Below are positions 51,005-61,138 of a stretch of DNA of 64,000 nt, piece by piece (position 1 is the first letter of the stretch; each line of letters starts with the position of its first letter). A model generated the notes under the pieces. The model did not search any database. It had not been told where the DNA came from and saw only the letters and a program-made list of their open reading frames with translations. A program made the position numbers and the translations under genes. Source of the stretch: Betaproteobacteria bacterium (GTDB lineage: Bacteria; Pseudomonadota; Gammaproteobacteria; Burkholderiales; Usitatibacteraceae); the NCBI GenBank assembly GCA_016709665.1, contig JADJMI010000001.1, positions 682,001-746,000 of the forward strand, given 5' to 3'.

Positions 51005-52273
51005 ATGACCACTCTCAAGCACCAGGCGCCCAACAAGAAGATCCACTCGTTCCACCCGCCGCAGCGCACCCTCATGGGTCCGGGCCCGTCGGAGATCAAC
51101 CCGCGCGTGATGGCGGCGATGAGCCTGCCGACGATCGGCTACCTCGACCCGGTCTTCGTCGAGATGATGGAGGAGCTCAAGTCGCTCCTGCGCTACGTCT
51201 ACCAGACGAAGAACGCGCTCACCTTCCCCGTCTCCGGACCGGGCTCCGTCGGCATGGAGTACTGCTTCGTGAACATGGTCGCCCCTGGCGACAAGGTCAT
51301 CGTCTGCCGAAACGGCGTCTTCGGCGGCCGCATGATCGAGAACGTGGAGCGCGCCGGCGGCATCCCCATCGTCGTCGAGGACGAATGGGGCCAGCCCTGC
51401 GACCCGCAGAAGCTCGAGGACGCGCTGAAGAAGAACCCCGGCGTGCGCGTCGTCGGCTTCGTCCACGCCGAGACCTCCACCGGCGTGCAGTCCGACGCGA
51501 AGAGCCTCGTGCAGGTCGCCCACCGGCACGACACCCTGGTGATCATGGATGCGGTGACGTCGCTCGCCGGCTCGCCCGTGCTCGTCGACGACTGGGAAGT
51601 GGACGCGGTGTATTCGGCCAGCCAGAAGTGCCTGTCGTGCACGCCCGGCCTGTCGCCCGTCTCGTTCAACGACCGCGTCGTCGAGCACGTCAAGGCGCGC
51701 AAGGACAAGATCCACAGCTGGTTCATGGACATGAACCTGCTGCTCGGCTACTGGGGCGCCACGACCCGCACCTACCACCACACCGCGCCCACCAACAGCC
51801 TGTACGCGCTGCACGAGGCGCTGCTGCTCATCAAGGAAGAGGGGCTCGAGAACTGCTGGGCCCGCCACCACCGGCACCACCTCGCCCTCAAGGCGGGGCT
51901 GGAGGCGATGGGCCTCCAGTACCTCGTGAAGGAAGGCGCGCGCCTGCCGCAGATGAACGCGGTGCACATTCCCGAGGCCGTGCAGTCGCGCGAGGCCGAG
52001 GTGAGGAAGACGCTCCTCAACGAGTTCAACCTCGAGATCGGCGCGGGTCTCGGCCCCCTGGCGGGCAAGATCTGGCGCGTCGGCATCATGGGCTACTCGT
52101 GCAAGCCGGAAAACGTGATGCTCTGCCTCTCCGCGCTCGGGTCGGTGCTCTCCGACATGGGCCTGCCGGTCAAGGTCGGCGAGGCCGAGGGCGCCGCGCA
52201 CCACGCCTACGCGCAGATCCACGCGCAGGAGGCGCAGCACGCACGCAACAAGAAAGTCGCGAACCTGAAGTGA
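51005..52273 (+). CDS. Class V aminotransferase (serine/alanine-glyoxylate type)
   Basis: This 422-residue PLP enzyme has the family opening LMGPGPSEINPRVMAAMSLP. SGPGSVGMEYCFVNMVAPGD and HAETSTGVQSD follow, then MDAVTSLAGSPVLVDDWEVD with the PLP-binding Asp. The Schiff-base lysine is in YSASQKCLSCTPGLSP. It is closest to serine-pyruvate / alanine-glyoxylate aminotransferases, which turn glyoxylate into glycine. That chemistry would fit an organism that handles C2 compounds such as oxalate, but the gene is far from the oxalate locus. A strong bidirectional terminator follows. Confidence 0.88.
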   Translation: MTTLKHQAPNKKIHSFHPPQRTLMGPGPSEINPRVMAAMSLPTIGYLDPVFVEMMEELKSLLRYVYQTKNALTFPVSGPGSVGMEYCFVNMVAPGDKVIVCRNGVFGGRMIENVERAGGIPIVVEDEWGQPCDPQKLEDALKKNPGVRVVGFVHAETSTGVQSDAKSLVQVAHRHDTLVIMDAVTSLAGSPVLVDDWEVDAVYSASQKCLSCTPGLSPVSFNDRVVEHVKARKDKIHSWFMDMNLLLGYWGATTRTYHHTAPTNSLYALHEALLLIKEEGLENCWARHHRHHLALKAGLEAMGLQYLVKEGARLPQMNAVHIPEAVQSREAEVRKTLLNEFNLEIGAGLGPLAGKIWRVGIMGYSCKPENVMLCLSALGSVLSDMGLPVKVGEAEGAAHHAYAQIHAQEAQHARNKKVANLK

Positions 52274-52295
52274 TCCCTTCTTCGGCCGTGCCGTG

Positions 52296-52325
52296 AAAAA
52301 AAGGGCGCCGCGAGGCGCCCTTTTT
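52296..52325. terminator. Bidirectional rho-independent terminator
   Basis: A run of A precedes and a run of T follows a 7-bp stem (GGGCGCC/GGCGCCC, 52303-52320) with a GCGA tetraloop. It serves the aminotransferase gene from the left and the M48 protease gene from the right. Confidence 0.92.
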
Positions 52326-52345
52326 CGCTTCGGCCGGATGCCGCG

Positions 52346-53230
52346 CTACTTCATGCCGACGGCCTGCCGGAAGCGCCCGTCCACCTGCGGCTGGCGCGCG
52401 TACTGCTCGAGCGTGGCGGGCACCACTTTCTCGAGCTCCGCGATGCGGTCCGCGGGCGAGGGGTGCGTCGAGAACGTGATGGAAGCCCCGGATTCCTCGG
52501 GCTTCACCGTGGCGAGCATCGTGAGCACCGCGACCAGGCCGTAGGGATCGTAGCCGCCCCGCGTGGCGATGACGACGCCGATGCGGTCCGCCTCGTATTC
52601 CAGGCCGCGGTCCAGGGGCTTCATGAAGAGCCCGTCCCGCACGAGATCCGCGCCGAAATTGGCGAGCTGCGTCTTGAGGCCCAGCACGTCGTTCCTGCCG
52701 ACTTTCTGCGCGATGATCTCGGCGCCCACCGACTTGCCGACATCGCCCCAGGCCCCGGACTGGATGGCCGAGATCTGGTGGCGGCGCAGCACATGCGCGA
52801 TCTCGTGGGCGAGGACGCCGGCGAGCTCCGATTCGCTCGCGAGCCGCTTCACCAGGCCGTGCGAGACGATTACCGTTCCGCCGGGCATGGCGAAGGCGTT
52901 GATCGTTTCCGTGTCGATCACGCCGAAGGTCCAGGGCAGGTCGGGCTTCTCGGTCTGGGAGGCGAGCCAGCGCCCCACGCGGTTCACGTAACGCTGCAGG
53001 CGCTCGTCCGGGTGGAGCTTGGTCGCGCCGAGGAAGCCCGAGGTGATTCCCTCGCCGAGCGCGATTTCCTCGTCGATGGAATATTCCTTTGTCGCCTCCT
53101 GCACCTTCGTGCCCACTTCGACGGCCTTCTTGCCGAACTCCAGGATGTTGCCGATGTTGCCCAGCTGGGCATGTACCGGCAGCGCGACGGCAACCGCGGC
53201 CAGCACTGCCAGGGCGAAAACGCGGTTCAT
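52346..53230 (-). CDS. M48-family zinc metalloprotease, periplasmic
   Basis: This 294-residue protein has a signal peptide (RVFALAVLAAVAVALPVHAQ). An N-terminal helical part precedes the M48 domain. The zinc motif is GVLAHEIAHVLRRH at about 140-153, with the third ligand in LEYEADRIGVVIATRGGYDP. A C-terminal TFSTHPSPADRIAEL follows, as in YggG/LoiP and BepA-like proteases. Such enzymes degrade misfolded envelope proteins. The ATG at 53230 overlaps the stop of the SH3 gene (TGATG), so the pair is coupled. Confidence 0.9.
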   Translation of the reverse strand: MNRVFALAVLAAVAVALPVHAQLGNIGNILEFGKKAVEVGTKVQEATKEYSIDEEIALGEGITSGFLGATKLHPDERLQRYVNRVGRWLASQTEKPDLPWTFGVIDTETINAFAMPGGTVIVSHGLVKRLASESELAGVLAHEIAHVLRRHQISAIQSGAWGDVGKSVGAEIIAQKVGRNDVLGLKTQLANFGADLVRDGLFMKPLDRGLEYEADRIGVVIATRGGYDPYGLVAVLTMLATVKPEESGASITFSTHPSPADRIAELEKVVPATLEQYARQPQVDGRFRQAVGMK

Positions 53231-53748
53231 CACGATCCCTTCGCGTAGTCGATGCGCACCGGGGCGAGCTTCGCCTCTTTCGCGAAGCGCTCCGCCGAAG
53301 CGCGGTCGGACCGGTAGGACTGGAGCTTCTTCAACGCGGCCGGGTCGGGCGATGACGACTGGAAATCCTCCGGCGTGAGGCCGCGGATCCCGATCGTGGC
53401 CACCTTGGACGACTCGGGCCCGCGCTTGCCGCCGCCGAAGCCGAAAATGGACGTGAGGCCGGACAGGGCGCCGCCGCCCGATGACTGCTCGACGGTCGAA
53501 GGAAACCGCAGGTGGAAGACACGGATCCAGCCCTTGTTCCCCCCCATGTCGACCTGCGTCCAGCCGCCCTGCCGGGAAAGGACCTTGACGGCGGTGCCAT
53601 CCGGGACCGGGGAAAGGGTACGGCCGTCGAAAGAGGGACGATCCTTCAGTTCCGTGGCGCGGTTGGCGAACGCTTGCTCCTGAGCCAGGACGACGCCCGG
53701 AAGCAGCAGGGCGACAGCGAAGGCCAGGGAGAACAGGGATCGGATCAT
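53230..53748 (-). CDS. Exported SH3-like domain protein
   Basis: This 172-residue protein has a signal peptide (IRSLFSLAFAVALLLPGVVL, then AQEQAFA). A bacterial SH3 fold (about residues 30-80) shows TELKDRPSFDGRTLSPVPDG, VLSRQGGWTQVDMGGNKGWI. A Gly-rich linker (GGGALSGLTSIFGFGGGKRG) and a helical C-terminus follow. Bacterial SH3 domains of this kind commonly bind peptidoglycan. Its overlap with the downstream M48 protease gene suggests it may be an accessory or targeting factor for that protease. Confidence 0.8.
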   Translation of the reverse strand: MIRSLFSLAFAVALLLPGVVLAQEQAFANRATELKDRPSFDGRTLSPVPDGTAVKVLSRQGGWTQVDMGGNKGWIRVFHLRFPSTVEQSSGGGALSGLTSIFGFGGGKRGPESSKVATIGIRGLTPEDFQSSSPDPAALKKLQSYRSDRASAERFAKEAKLAPVRIDYAKGS

Positions 53749-53792
53749 GGCGCCGATGATAGGTCGATGCGGGGCGAAGGACAATCGAATAT

Positions 53793-55016
53793 TCAGCGGA
53801 CGAGCAGGGTCGCGAGCCCCAGGAGCAAGCCCATGCTGGCGACGTCCGTGGCCGTGGTCACGATGATGCTGGACGCCGTGGCCGGATCGGCCCCCAGTCG
53901 CTTGAGCGCGAGGGGCACCACGGCTCCCGAAACGCCGCTCACCGCGCAACTGCCCATCATGGCGAGGCAGACCGCGACGCCGAGCCACAGGGCATGGGCG
54001 GATTCCTGGGAACGCGCCAGCATGAACATCGCGAATCCGCACAGCACGCCCGTCACCGCGCCGTTCGCGAGCCCCAGCAGGGCCTCCTTGGCCACGAGCG
54101 CCTTGCCGCCGCCGGGACGGATGTCCCCGAGCGTGATGCCGCGCACCGTGACGGCGAGCGCCTGGCAGCCGGTGTTCCCCGACTGGCCGGCGAGCACCGG
54201 AAGAAAGGTCGCCAGGATCACGAGTCGGTCCACGGTGCCCTGGAACATCGCCACGACGCCGCCCGCCGCGAAGGCGGTCAGCAAGTTGAGCTGCAGCCAG
54301 GGGTGGCGGAACCGGAACGCCCGCGCGAGCGAGGTGGTGACGCGCTCCTCGCGCTCCACGCCGACCATCGCGCCGGGCTGGGCCGTGATCTCGAATGCCT
54401 CTTCCTCGAAGAGCGCCGCCCCCCGGACCAGGCCCAGCAGCCGCCCTTCCGGATCGCAAACCGGATAGACCGGAAAATGGCGGTTGAGCGTGAGCTTCAT
54501 GCCGTCGGAGACGGTCATGTCGGGCCGGAACGCGAAGACGTCCCGCAGCATCACGGCGTCGAGCCGCACGTCCCTGTCCGAGAACAACAGGTCTCGCATC
54601 GTGAAAAGCCCGAGAAGCCGCCCTTCGGTGTCCTCGACGTAGCCATAAGTGACGAACGCCGTGCGCACGAGGCCGCGCAGCTGTTCGATGGCCTCACCCA
54701 CGGTGGCCCGGGGCGAGAAGACGGCGTAGGCCGGCTCCATCAGGCGTCCGACGGTGCCGTCGGGATATCGCGCATTGCGCTGCCACTGGCGCGCCACTTC
54801 CGGGGCGGCGGCGCTCGCGAGCGCATCGAACGACTCCCGGGGAAGTTCCGCGAGCAGGTCCTGGGCGACGCCGGGGTTGAGTTCGAGAAGCGCCTCCACG
54901 GCGGTGGCGTGCGACTCGGCGGCGAGGAGGGCGGCGGCCTCTCTCGGCGGGCTCGCCTTGAGGCGCGCCGCGAGCGAGGACGTTTCGGGAACGGCGGGAG
55001 GGGCGGGCACGGGCAA
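53793..55016 (-). CDS. mgtE: MgtE-type magnesium transporter
   Basis: This 407-residue protein has the MgtE order. A short N-terminal superhelical domain (about 5-95) is followed by a CBS pair (GRLMEPAYAVFSPRATVGEA and MLRDVFAFRPDMTVSDGMKL) and five membrane helices from about 250. The pore helix has FLPVLAGQSGNTGCQALAV, and TASSIIVTTATDVASMGLLL ends with the conserved TTATD of the Mg2+ path. The N-domain is shorter than in full-length MgtE (about 450 residues). The gene is a separate minus-strand unit between the SH3/M48 pair and metF. Confidence 0.9.
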   Translation of the reverse strand: MPVPAPPAVPETSSLAARLKASPPREAAALLAAESHATAVEALLELNPGVAQDLLAELPRESFDALASAAAPEVARQWQRNARYPDGTVGRLMEPAYAVFSPRATVGEAIEQLRGLVRTAFVTYGYVEDTEGRLLGLFTMRDLLFSDRDVRLDAVMLRDVFAFRPDMTVSDGMKLTLNRHFPVYPVCDPEGRLLGLVRGAALFEEEAFEITAQPGAMVGVEREERVTTSLARAFRFRHPWLQLNLLTAFAAGGVVAMFQGTVDRLVILATFLPVLAGQSGNTGCQALAVTVRGITLGDIRPGGGKALVAKEALLGLANGAVTGVLCGFAMFMLARSQESAHALWLGVAVCLAMMGSCAVSGVSGAVVPLALKRLGADPATASSIIVTTATDVASMGLLLGLATLLVR

Positions 55017-55071
55017 CTCCGGATCGCGGGGGTGCCGGGATTCTACCCGGCACCTCCGCGCGACGAACGCC

Positions 55072-55917
55072 CTAGAGGCCCAGTCGCTGCCAGATCGTCG
55101 AGGTGGGACCGGCCTGGTTCAGCGTGTAGAAGTGCAGGCCCGGCGCGCCGAGCGCGAGCAGGCGCTCGCAAAGCTCCGTCACCACGTCGAGCCCGAAGGC
55201 CTTGATGGAAGCGGAGTCGTCGCCGAAGTTCTCGAGCCTCAGGCGGATCCAGCGCGGGATCTCCGCGCCGCACGCGTCGGAGAAGCGCCCGAGCTGGGTG
55301 CTGTTGGTGATCGGCATGATCCCCGGGACGATGGGCAGGTCCACCCCCATCGCCTCGACCGATTCCACGAAGTGCGAATAGGCGTCGGCGTTGTAGAAGT
55401 ACTGCGTGATCGCCGAGTTGGCGCCCGCATCGACCTTCTCCCTGAAGTGGCGGAGGTCGTCCGAGGGGCGCCGCGACTGCGGATGGAACTCCGGATACGC
55501 GGCGACCTCGATGTGGAACCAGTCCCCCGCGCGCTCGCGGACGAAGCGCACGAGATCGGTGGCGTAGCGGAATTCGCCACCCACGGCCATGCCCGATGGC
55601 AGGTCCCCGCGCAGGCACACGAGCCGCCGGATGCCCGCCTCGCGGTAGCGGGCGAGCATCGATTCGATCGCCTCCGGCGTCGATCCGATGCACGAGATGT
55701 GCGGCGCGGCCATGTGGCCTTCCGCCTGGATCTCGAACACCGTGCGCATCGTGCCCTCCTGCGTCGAGCCCCCGGCGCCGAACGTGCACGACATGAAGGT
55801 GGGCTTCAGCTGCGCCAGCTGGCGCCGCGTGGCCCGCAGCTTCTCCTCCCCCTCCGGCGTGCGGGGGGGGAAGAACTCGAAGCTGAAGTTGCGGGGCTTG
55901 TCCCGTTGCGTGCGCAT
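55072..55917 (-). CDS. metF: 5,10-methylenetetrahydrofolate reductase
   Basis: This 281-residue FAD-dependent TIM barrel reduces methylene-THF to methyl-THF for methionine synthesis. It begins NFSFEFFPPRTPEGEEKL, with FVSTFGA-type MSCTFGAGGSTQEGT next. LRGDLPSGM, AAYPEFHPQSRRPSDDLRHF and ITQYFYNADAYSHFV follow. It starts directly after the ahcY stop and so shares the SAH-riboswitch-controlled transcript. The two genes link homocysteine release with its remethylation. A membrane gene often found between ahcY and metF in related bacteria is absent here. Confidence 0.95.
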   Translation of the reverse strand: MRTQRDKPRNFSFEFFPPRTPEGEEKLRATRRQLAQLKPTFMSCTFGAGGSTQEGTMRTVFEIQAEGHMAAPHISCIGSTPEAIESMLARYREAGIRRLVCLRGDLPSGMAVGGEFRYATDLVRFVRERAGDWFHIEVAAYPEFHPQSRRPSDDLRHFREKVDAGANSAITQYFYNADAYSHFVESVEAMGVDLPIVPGIMPITNSTQLGRFSDACGAEIPRWIRLRLENFGDDSASIKAFGLDVVTELCERLLALGAPGLHFYTLNQAGPTSTIWQRLGL

Positions 55918-57336
<1,419 letters not shown>

Positions 57337-57408
57337 CGTTACTCTCCGGTTTCGAGGGTCAAGGATGCCGCTGTGAGAAACGGGATACCCACCCGGTCCT
57401 GCACAGTC

Positions 57409-57482
57409 GGGTGAGCGCCGTTTCACGTGATGTGAGCCCGAGCCTGGCGGGGTGGGGAACCCCGTCGCAACGCTCCTCGGAC
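57409..57482 (-). ncRNA. SAH riboswitch in the ahcY leader
   Basis: Read on the minus strand, the leader contains CCGAGGAGCGTTGCGAC, a variable hairpin, AGGCTCGG, then CACGTGAAACGGCGCTCACC. These are the conserved blocks of the S-adenosylhomocysteine riboswitch. The 5' CCGAG can pair with CTCGG and the GAGCG with CGCTC, giving the nested stem and pseudoknot of the class. It lies about 75-145 nt before the ahcY ATG, just after a promoter. SAH binding activates the downstream genes in studied examples. It fills most of the 332-nt gap between ahcY and the next gene. Confidence 0.93.
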
Positions 57483-57489
57483 GGCACGT

Positions 57490-57519
57490 ATTGTACGCCC
57501 AAGCGGGCCGGAACACCAA
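57490..57519 (-). promoter_or_regulatory. Sigma-70-like promoter of the SAH riboswitch-ahcY-metF operon
   Basis: A -10-like TACAAT (complement of 57490-57495) and a -35-like TTGGTG (complement of 57514-57519) are separated by 18 nt. The predicted start lies just upstream of the first riboswitch block at 57480, as expected for a riboswitch-led transcript. Confidence 0.7.
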
Positions 57520-57668
57520 GCCGGGGAGCCCCGCCCCCAAGGCACCCGTGGCGAAGACGCCTTCGCCTGACGCGCGTCAAGTCAAGACCGAATTTCGTCT
57601 TGCCCCGCCCGGCGCCGTCTTGGTAGCTTGCAGGCGTTCCCCGTCCTTTCCCCGTCCCAGGAGACCCC

Positions 57669-58874
57669 ATGACGCGCCCCGCCCGCATCGCCCTCGCGGT
57701 GACCCTCGCGTTCGCCGCCCCCAATGCCTTCGCCCAGTCGAAGGCCGCGCCGGCGAAGACCCCCGTCGCCAACTACTGGATGGACGTCGCCACGGTGAAC
57801 GTCTCGATCCCGGGCGTGGAAGAAGCCACCGAGATGCCCCTGATCGGAGGGATGATCGGCAACTTCTTCGGCGGCTCGAAGCTCGGCATGGTGCCGGGCA
57901 AGTGGCTCGACCTGGCGCTTTACACCCGCCAGAAGCCCGCCGGCACCAGCGGCAACCATGCGATCCCGCCGGGCCAGAACATGGGGGCGAGCCTGCCGCT
58001 CGAACCGGTCCCGAAGCCGCAGCCCGGCGGCACGGCGCCGGATACGAAGCCCGAGGACGTCGAGCGCCAGAAGCCCAAGGGGCGCCTCCTCCTTTACTGG
58101 GGTTGCGGCGAGGCGGTGCGTCCCGGGCAGCCGAAGATTCTCGACATGGCCACGGCCGGCCCGATGGACTTCGCGAAGTTCTTCGTCGGGCGCTACGCGC
58201 CCGAGCGCGGCGCGACGAGCGAGCCCGGCCGGGCGATCTGGCCGAACGAGCGCGACAGGCAGCGCGTGCCCAAGGACGCTTCCCTGCGCGGGGACCACGC
58301 CATCTCGGGCGAGGGCGTTCCGCCGAGCCTCAAGTTCGCGATCGGCGAGCCCCAGGACTTCATGGAACGGATGAACCTCGCGGCCCCGGGCGACCCGAAA
58401 GGTCCCCTCCTCGCCAGCTGGAACGCGGTGCCCACCGCGCGCGCCTACTTCCTCTCGGCCGTCGGCGGCAATGGGGAGGACATGTTGCTCTGGAGTTCGA
58501 GTGAATTGCCGGAGGCCGGGCTGGGCCTCATGGACTACCTGTCCAACTCGCAGATCGACCAGTGGGTGAAGGAGAAGGTGCTGCTTCCGGCATCGACGCA
58601 GAAGTGCGCGATCCCCACGGGCATCTACGGGCAGGCGGGCGGCGCCATGCTCCGCGGCATCGCCTACGGCAACGAACTGAACCTGCTGCACCCGCCTCGA
58701 CCGGCCGATCCGAAGCTGCTCGCGGCCTGGAACCCCGAGTGGTCCCTGCGCGTGCGAGTGAAATCGACGACGATGTCGATGCTGGGCCAGGAAGCGGCGC
58801 CCGCCCGCCAGGAAAAGAAGACCGAGCCCGTGAACCCGCTCGACATCCTGAAGAAGGGCCTCTTCGGTCGCTAG
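57669..58874 (+). CDS. Exported hypothetical protein
   Basis: This 401-residue protein has a clear signal peptide (RPARIALAVTLAFAAPNAFA, then QSK). The mature part starts with VANYWMDVATVNVSIPGVEE. A Gly-rich hydrophobic segment MPLIGGMIGNFFGGSKLGMV follows, then proline-rich stretches (PVPKPQPGG) and a central LLLYWGCGEAVRPGQPKILD. The C-terminus is LDILKKGLFGR. I recognise no domain. The mix of a possible membrane-inserting patch and beta-rich body suggests a periplasmic or outer-membrane-associated protein. A CTGAC-N4-GTCAA sequence lies 90 nt upstream, without a fitting -10. A terminator follows. Confidence 0.75.
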   Translation: MTRPARIALAVTLAFAAPNAFAQSKAAPAKTPVANYWMDVATVNVSIPGVEEATEMPLIGGMIGNFFGGSKLGMVPGKWLDLALYTRQKPAGTSGNHAIPPGQNMGASLPLEPVPKPQPGGTAPDTKPEDVERQKPKGRLLLYWGCGEAVRPGQPKILDMATAGPMDFAKFFVGRYAPERGATSEPGRAIWPNERDRQRVPKDASLRGDHAISGEGVPPSLKFAIGEPQDFMERMNLAAPGDPKGPLLASWNAVPTARAYFLSAVGGNGEDMLLWSSSELPEAGLGLMDYLSNSQIDQWVKEKVLLPASTQKCAIPTGIYGQAGGAMLRGIAYGNELNLLHPPRPADPKLLAAWNPEWSLRVRVKSTTMSMLGQEAAPARQEKKTEPVNPLDILKKGLFGR

Positions 58875-58897
58875 CGGCGAGAGGCGCGGCCAGAATG

Positions 58898-58925
58898 CGA
58901 AACGGGCGCCGAGGCGCCCGTTTCG
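58898..58925. terminator. Bidirectional hairpin terminator
   Basis: CGAAACGGGCGCC pairs perfectly with GGCGCCCGTTTCG around a minimal loop, with A/T bases at the stem base on both sides. It sits between the convergent exported-protein gene (stop 58874) and metK (stop 58950). Confidence 0.85.
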
Positions 58926-58949
58926 AATCCCTGACTCCGTTCGCCGGCT

Positions 58950-60167
58950 TCAGTCGGCGGAAGCACCGACGCGGGCGGGCTCGCCCTTCAGGCCGGCGGC
59001 CTCGCGCAGGAACTTCGCCTTGTCCGTGGCTTCCCAGGAGAACTCCGGCTCCTCGCGGCCGAAATGGCCGTAGGCGGCGGTCTTCTCGTAGATCGGGCGC
59101 AGGAGGTCCAGCATCGTGACGATGCCCTTGGGCCGCAGGTCGAAATGCTCCTGGACGAGCTTCGCGATCTTCTCGTCGGAAATGACGCCCGTGCCCTCGG
59201 TGTAGATCGTGACGTTCATCGGCCGCGCCACGCCGATGGCGTAGGCGACCTGCACCTGGCACTGGCGGGCAAGCCCCGCGGCCACCACGTTCTTCGCCAC
59301 GTAGCGCGCGGCGTAGGCCGCGGAGCGGTCCACCTTGGAGGGGTCCTTGCCGCTGAAGGCGCCGCCGCCGTGCGGGCAGGCGCCGCCGTACGTGTCGACG
59401 ATGATCTTGCGGCCGGTGAGTCCGCAATCGCCCTGGGGCCCGCCGACGACGAAGCGCCCGGTCGGGTTGATCAGGAACTGGGTATCCGCCGTGAGCCACT
59501 CCTTCGGGAGAACCGGCTTGATGATCTCCTCGCGCACCGCCTCGTAGAACTGGTCCGTCATCTTGTGGCCGAGGCTGTACTCCGGCGCGTGCTGGCTGGA
59601 GAGCACCACCGTGTCGATGCTGTGGGGCTTGCCGTCCACGTAGCGCATCGTGACCTGGCTCTTGGCGTCCGGGCGCAGGAATCCCAGGCGCCCGTCCTTG
59701 CGCAGCTGCGCCTGCCGCTCGACCATGCGGTGCGCGTAGTAGATGGGCGCGGGCATGAGGACCGGGGTCTCGTCGCAGGCGTAGCCGAACATGAGTCCCT
59801 GGTCGCCGGCCCCGGTGTTCAGGTGGTCGTCGCTCGCGTGGTCGACGCCCTGCGCGATGTCGTTGCTCTGCTTGTCGTAGCAGACCATGACCGCGCAGCC
59901 CTTGTAGTCGATGCCGTACTCGGTGTTGTCGTACCCGATGCGCTTGATGGTGTCGCGCGCGACCTGGATGTAGTCGACGTGCGCGTTCGTCGTGATCTCG
60001 CCGGCCAGCACCACGAGGCCCGTGTTGCACAGCGTCTCCGCCGCCACTCGGGAGCGGGGGTCCTGCGCTAGAATGGCATCGAGAACGGCATCGGAGATCT
60101 GGTCGGCCACCTTGTCCGGATGGCCTTCGGACACCGATTCCGACGTGAAGAGGTAATTCGATTTCAT
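58950..60167 (-). CDS. metK: S-adenosylmethionine synthetase
   Basis: This 405-residue enzyme makes SAM from methionine and ATP. Characteristic segments are LFTSESVSEGHPDKVADQIS at the N-terminus, GEITTNAHVDY, and GAGDQGLMFGYACDETPVLM. FVVGGPQGDCGLTGRKIIVD and GGGAFSGKDPSKVDRSAAYA form the P-loop-like and metal regions. The ATG at 60167 gives the standard N-terminus; the longer frame upstream crosses the promoter. It completes the methionine cycle encoded with ahcY and metF nearby. It is divergent from the acyltransferase genes. Confidence 0.97.
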   Translation of the reverse strand: MKSNYLFTSESVSEGHPDKVADQISDAVLDAILAQDPRSRVAAETLCNTGLVVLAGEITTNAHVDYIQVARDTIKRIGYDNTEYGIDYKGCAVMVCYDKQSNDIAQGVDHASDDHLNTGAGDQGLMFGYACDETPVLMPAPIYYAHRMVERQAQLRKDGRLGFLRPDAKSQVTMRYVDGKPHSIDTVVLSSQHAPEYSLGHKMTDQFYEAVREEIIKPVLPKEWLTADTQFLINPTGRFVVGGPQGDCGLTGRKIIVDTYGGACPHGGGAFSGKDPSKVDRSAAYAARYVAKNVVAAGLARQCQVQVAYAIGVARPMNVTIYTEGTGVISDEKIAKLVQEHFDLRPKGIVTMLDLLRPIYEKTAAYGHFGREEPEFSWEATDKAKFLREAAGLKGEPARVGASAD

Positions 60168-60168
60168 C

Positions 60169-60207
60169 GGGTTCGCCCCACAGTCGCTGAATGAACCCGT
60201 CATTTTA
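60169..60207 (-). promoter_or_regulatory. metK promoter (-10) and short leader hairpin
   Basis: A -10-like TAAAAT (complement of 60202-60207) implies a start near 60195, giving a leader of only about 28 nt. That leader is bounded by GGGTTC and GAACCC (60169-60174 and 60193-60198 in plus coordinates), which can pair around an 18-nt loop and end one base before the ATG. The fold would involve the ribosome-binding region. It could be a small regulatory RNA element or just a stable leader. Confidence 0.45.
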
Positions 60208-60253
60208 GCAAACTTCGCTCCCGCGCCATCCCCGAACGGGCCGGCGCCCCCCC

Positions 60254-61138
60254 GTGAAACTCCTGCTGCGACTGCTTGCCCGGCTCGACCTACCCGCGAA
60301 CCACCGCGTCGGGGCGTTCGCCGGCCGCCTCGTCTACGCCCTGTCCCCGCGATTCCGCCTTCGCACGCTGGAAAACCTTCGCGCGAGCGGCGTCGCGTCC
60401 GGCGATTCGGCACTCCGGGCGCTCGCGAAGCGCAATGCGGCCGAGATCGGCAAGGGCGCGGCCGAACTCGCCTGGGCGCTCTTCCGGCCGATCGCCGAAG
60501 TGACGGCGCTCGTGCGGGAACTGGATGGGTGGGAGGGCGTGGAGAGCCTTCGCGCCGCCGGCCGGCCCATCCTTTTCGTCACCCCGCACCTGGGTGGCTA
60601 CGACATCGCCGGCCGGTACCTCTGGACCCGCCTGCCCATTCTCGCGATGTACCGGCCGCACAAGCTCTCGTGGCTCGACGAGCTGATCCGCGAGGGACGC
60701 AACCGGGGCGCCGCACCGGACGGCTCGAATGTCGCCCCGGCGACCATGGCCGGCGTGCGCATGCTGCTACGGCACCTGAAGAAGGGCGGCTCGAGCGTGA
60801 TCCTGCCGGACCAGGTCCCGGGCGAGGGCGAGGGGGAGTGGGTGGAGTTCTTCGGACGGCCCGCCTACACGATGACGCTCACCGGCCGCCTGCAGGAATC
60901 GACCGGCGCGGCGATCGTCTTCTGTTACGCCCAGCGCCTTCCCGACGGTCGCGGTTTCCGCCTGGTTCTCCGCCCCCGGGAAGAGCCCCTGCCCGCCGGG
61001 CGCGGCGCCGCGGCCCGCGCCGTCAACGAGGGCGTTGAGCAGCTCATCCGCCTTTCGCCGGAGCAGTACCTCTGGGGCTACAACCGCTACAAGCGGCCGG
61101 CGGGCGCGCCGCCCGCGCCGGGAGCGATCCGGTGGTGA
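60254..61138 (+). CDS. LpxL/LpxM-family lipid A acyltransferase (first copy)
   Basis: This 294-residue member of the lysophospholipid acyltransferase superfamily carries the HX4D dyad in ILFVTPHLGGYDIAGRYLW (about residue 113-131). The substrate-binding GGSSVILPDQVPGEGEGEWV and FFGRPAYTMTLTGRL follow, and the C-terminus has PEQYLWGYNRYKRPAG, usual for lipid A secondary acyltransferases. It acts at the inner membrane on Kdo2-lipid A precursors. It is divergent from metK and overlaps the second copy by 7 nt, an arrangement common in betaproteobacteria. Confidence 0.9.
   Translation: MKLLLRLLARLDLPANHRVGAFAGRLVYALSPRFRLRTLENLRASGVASGDSALRALAKRNAAEIGKGAAELAWALFRPIAEVTALVRELDGWEGVESLRAAGRPILFVTPHLGGYDIAGRYLWTRLPILAMYRPHKLSWLDELIREGRNRGAAPDGSNVAPATMAGVRMLLRHLKKGGSSVILPDQVPGEGEGEWVEFFGRPAYTMTLTGRLQESTGAAIVFCYAQRLPDGRGFRLVLRPREEPLPAGRGAAARAVNEGVEQLIRLSPEQYLWGYNRYKRPAGAPPAPGAIRW

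Noticed and set aside
57567..57580. CTGACGCGCGTCAA as a fifth FNR-type site
   Set aside because: One half is off consensus, and no -10 lies at the distance seen at the other four promoters, so it was not counted in the regulon.
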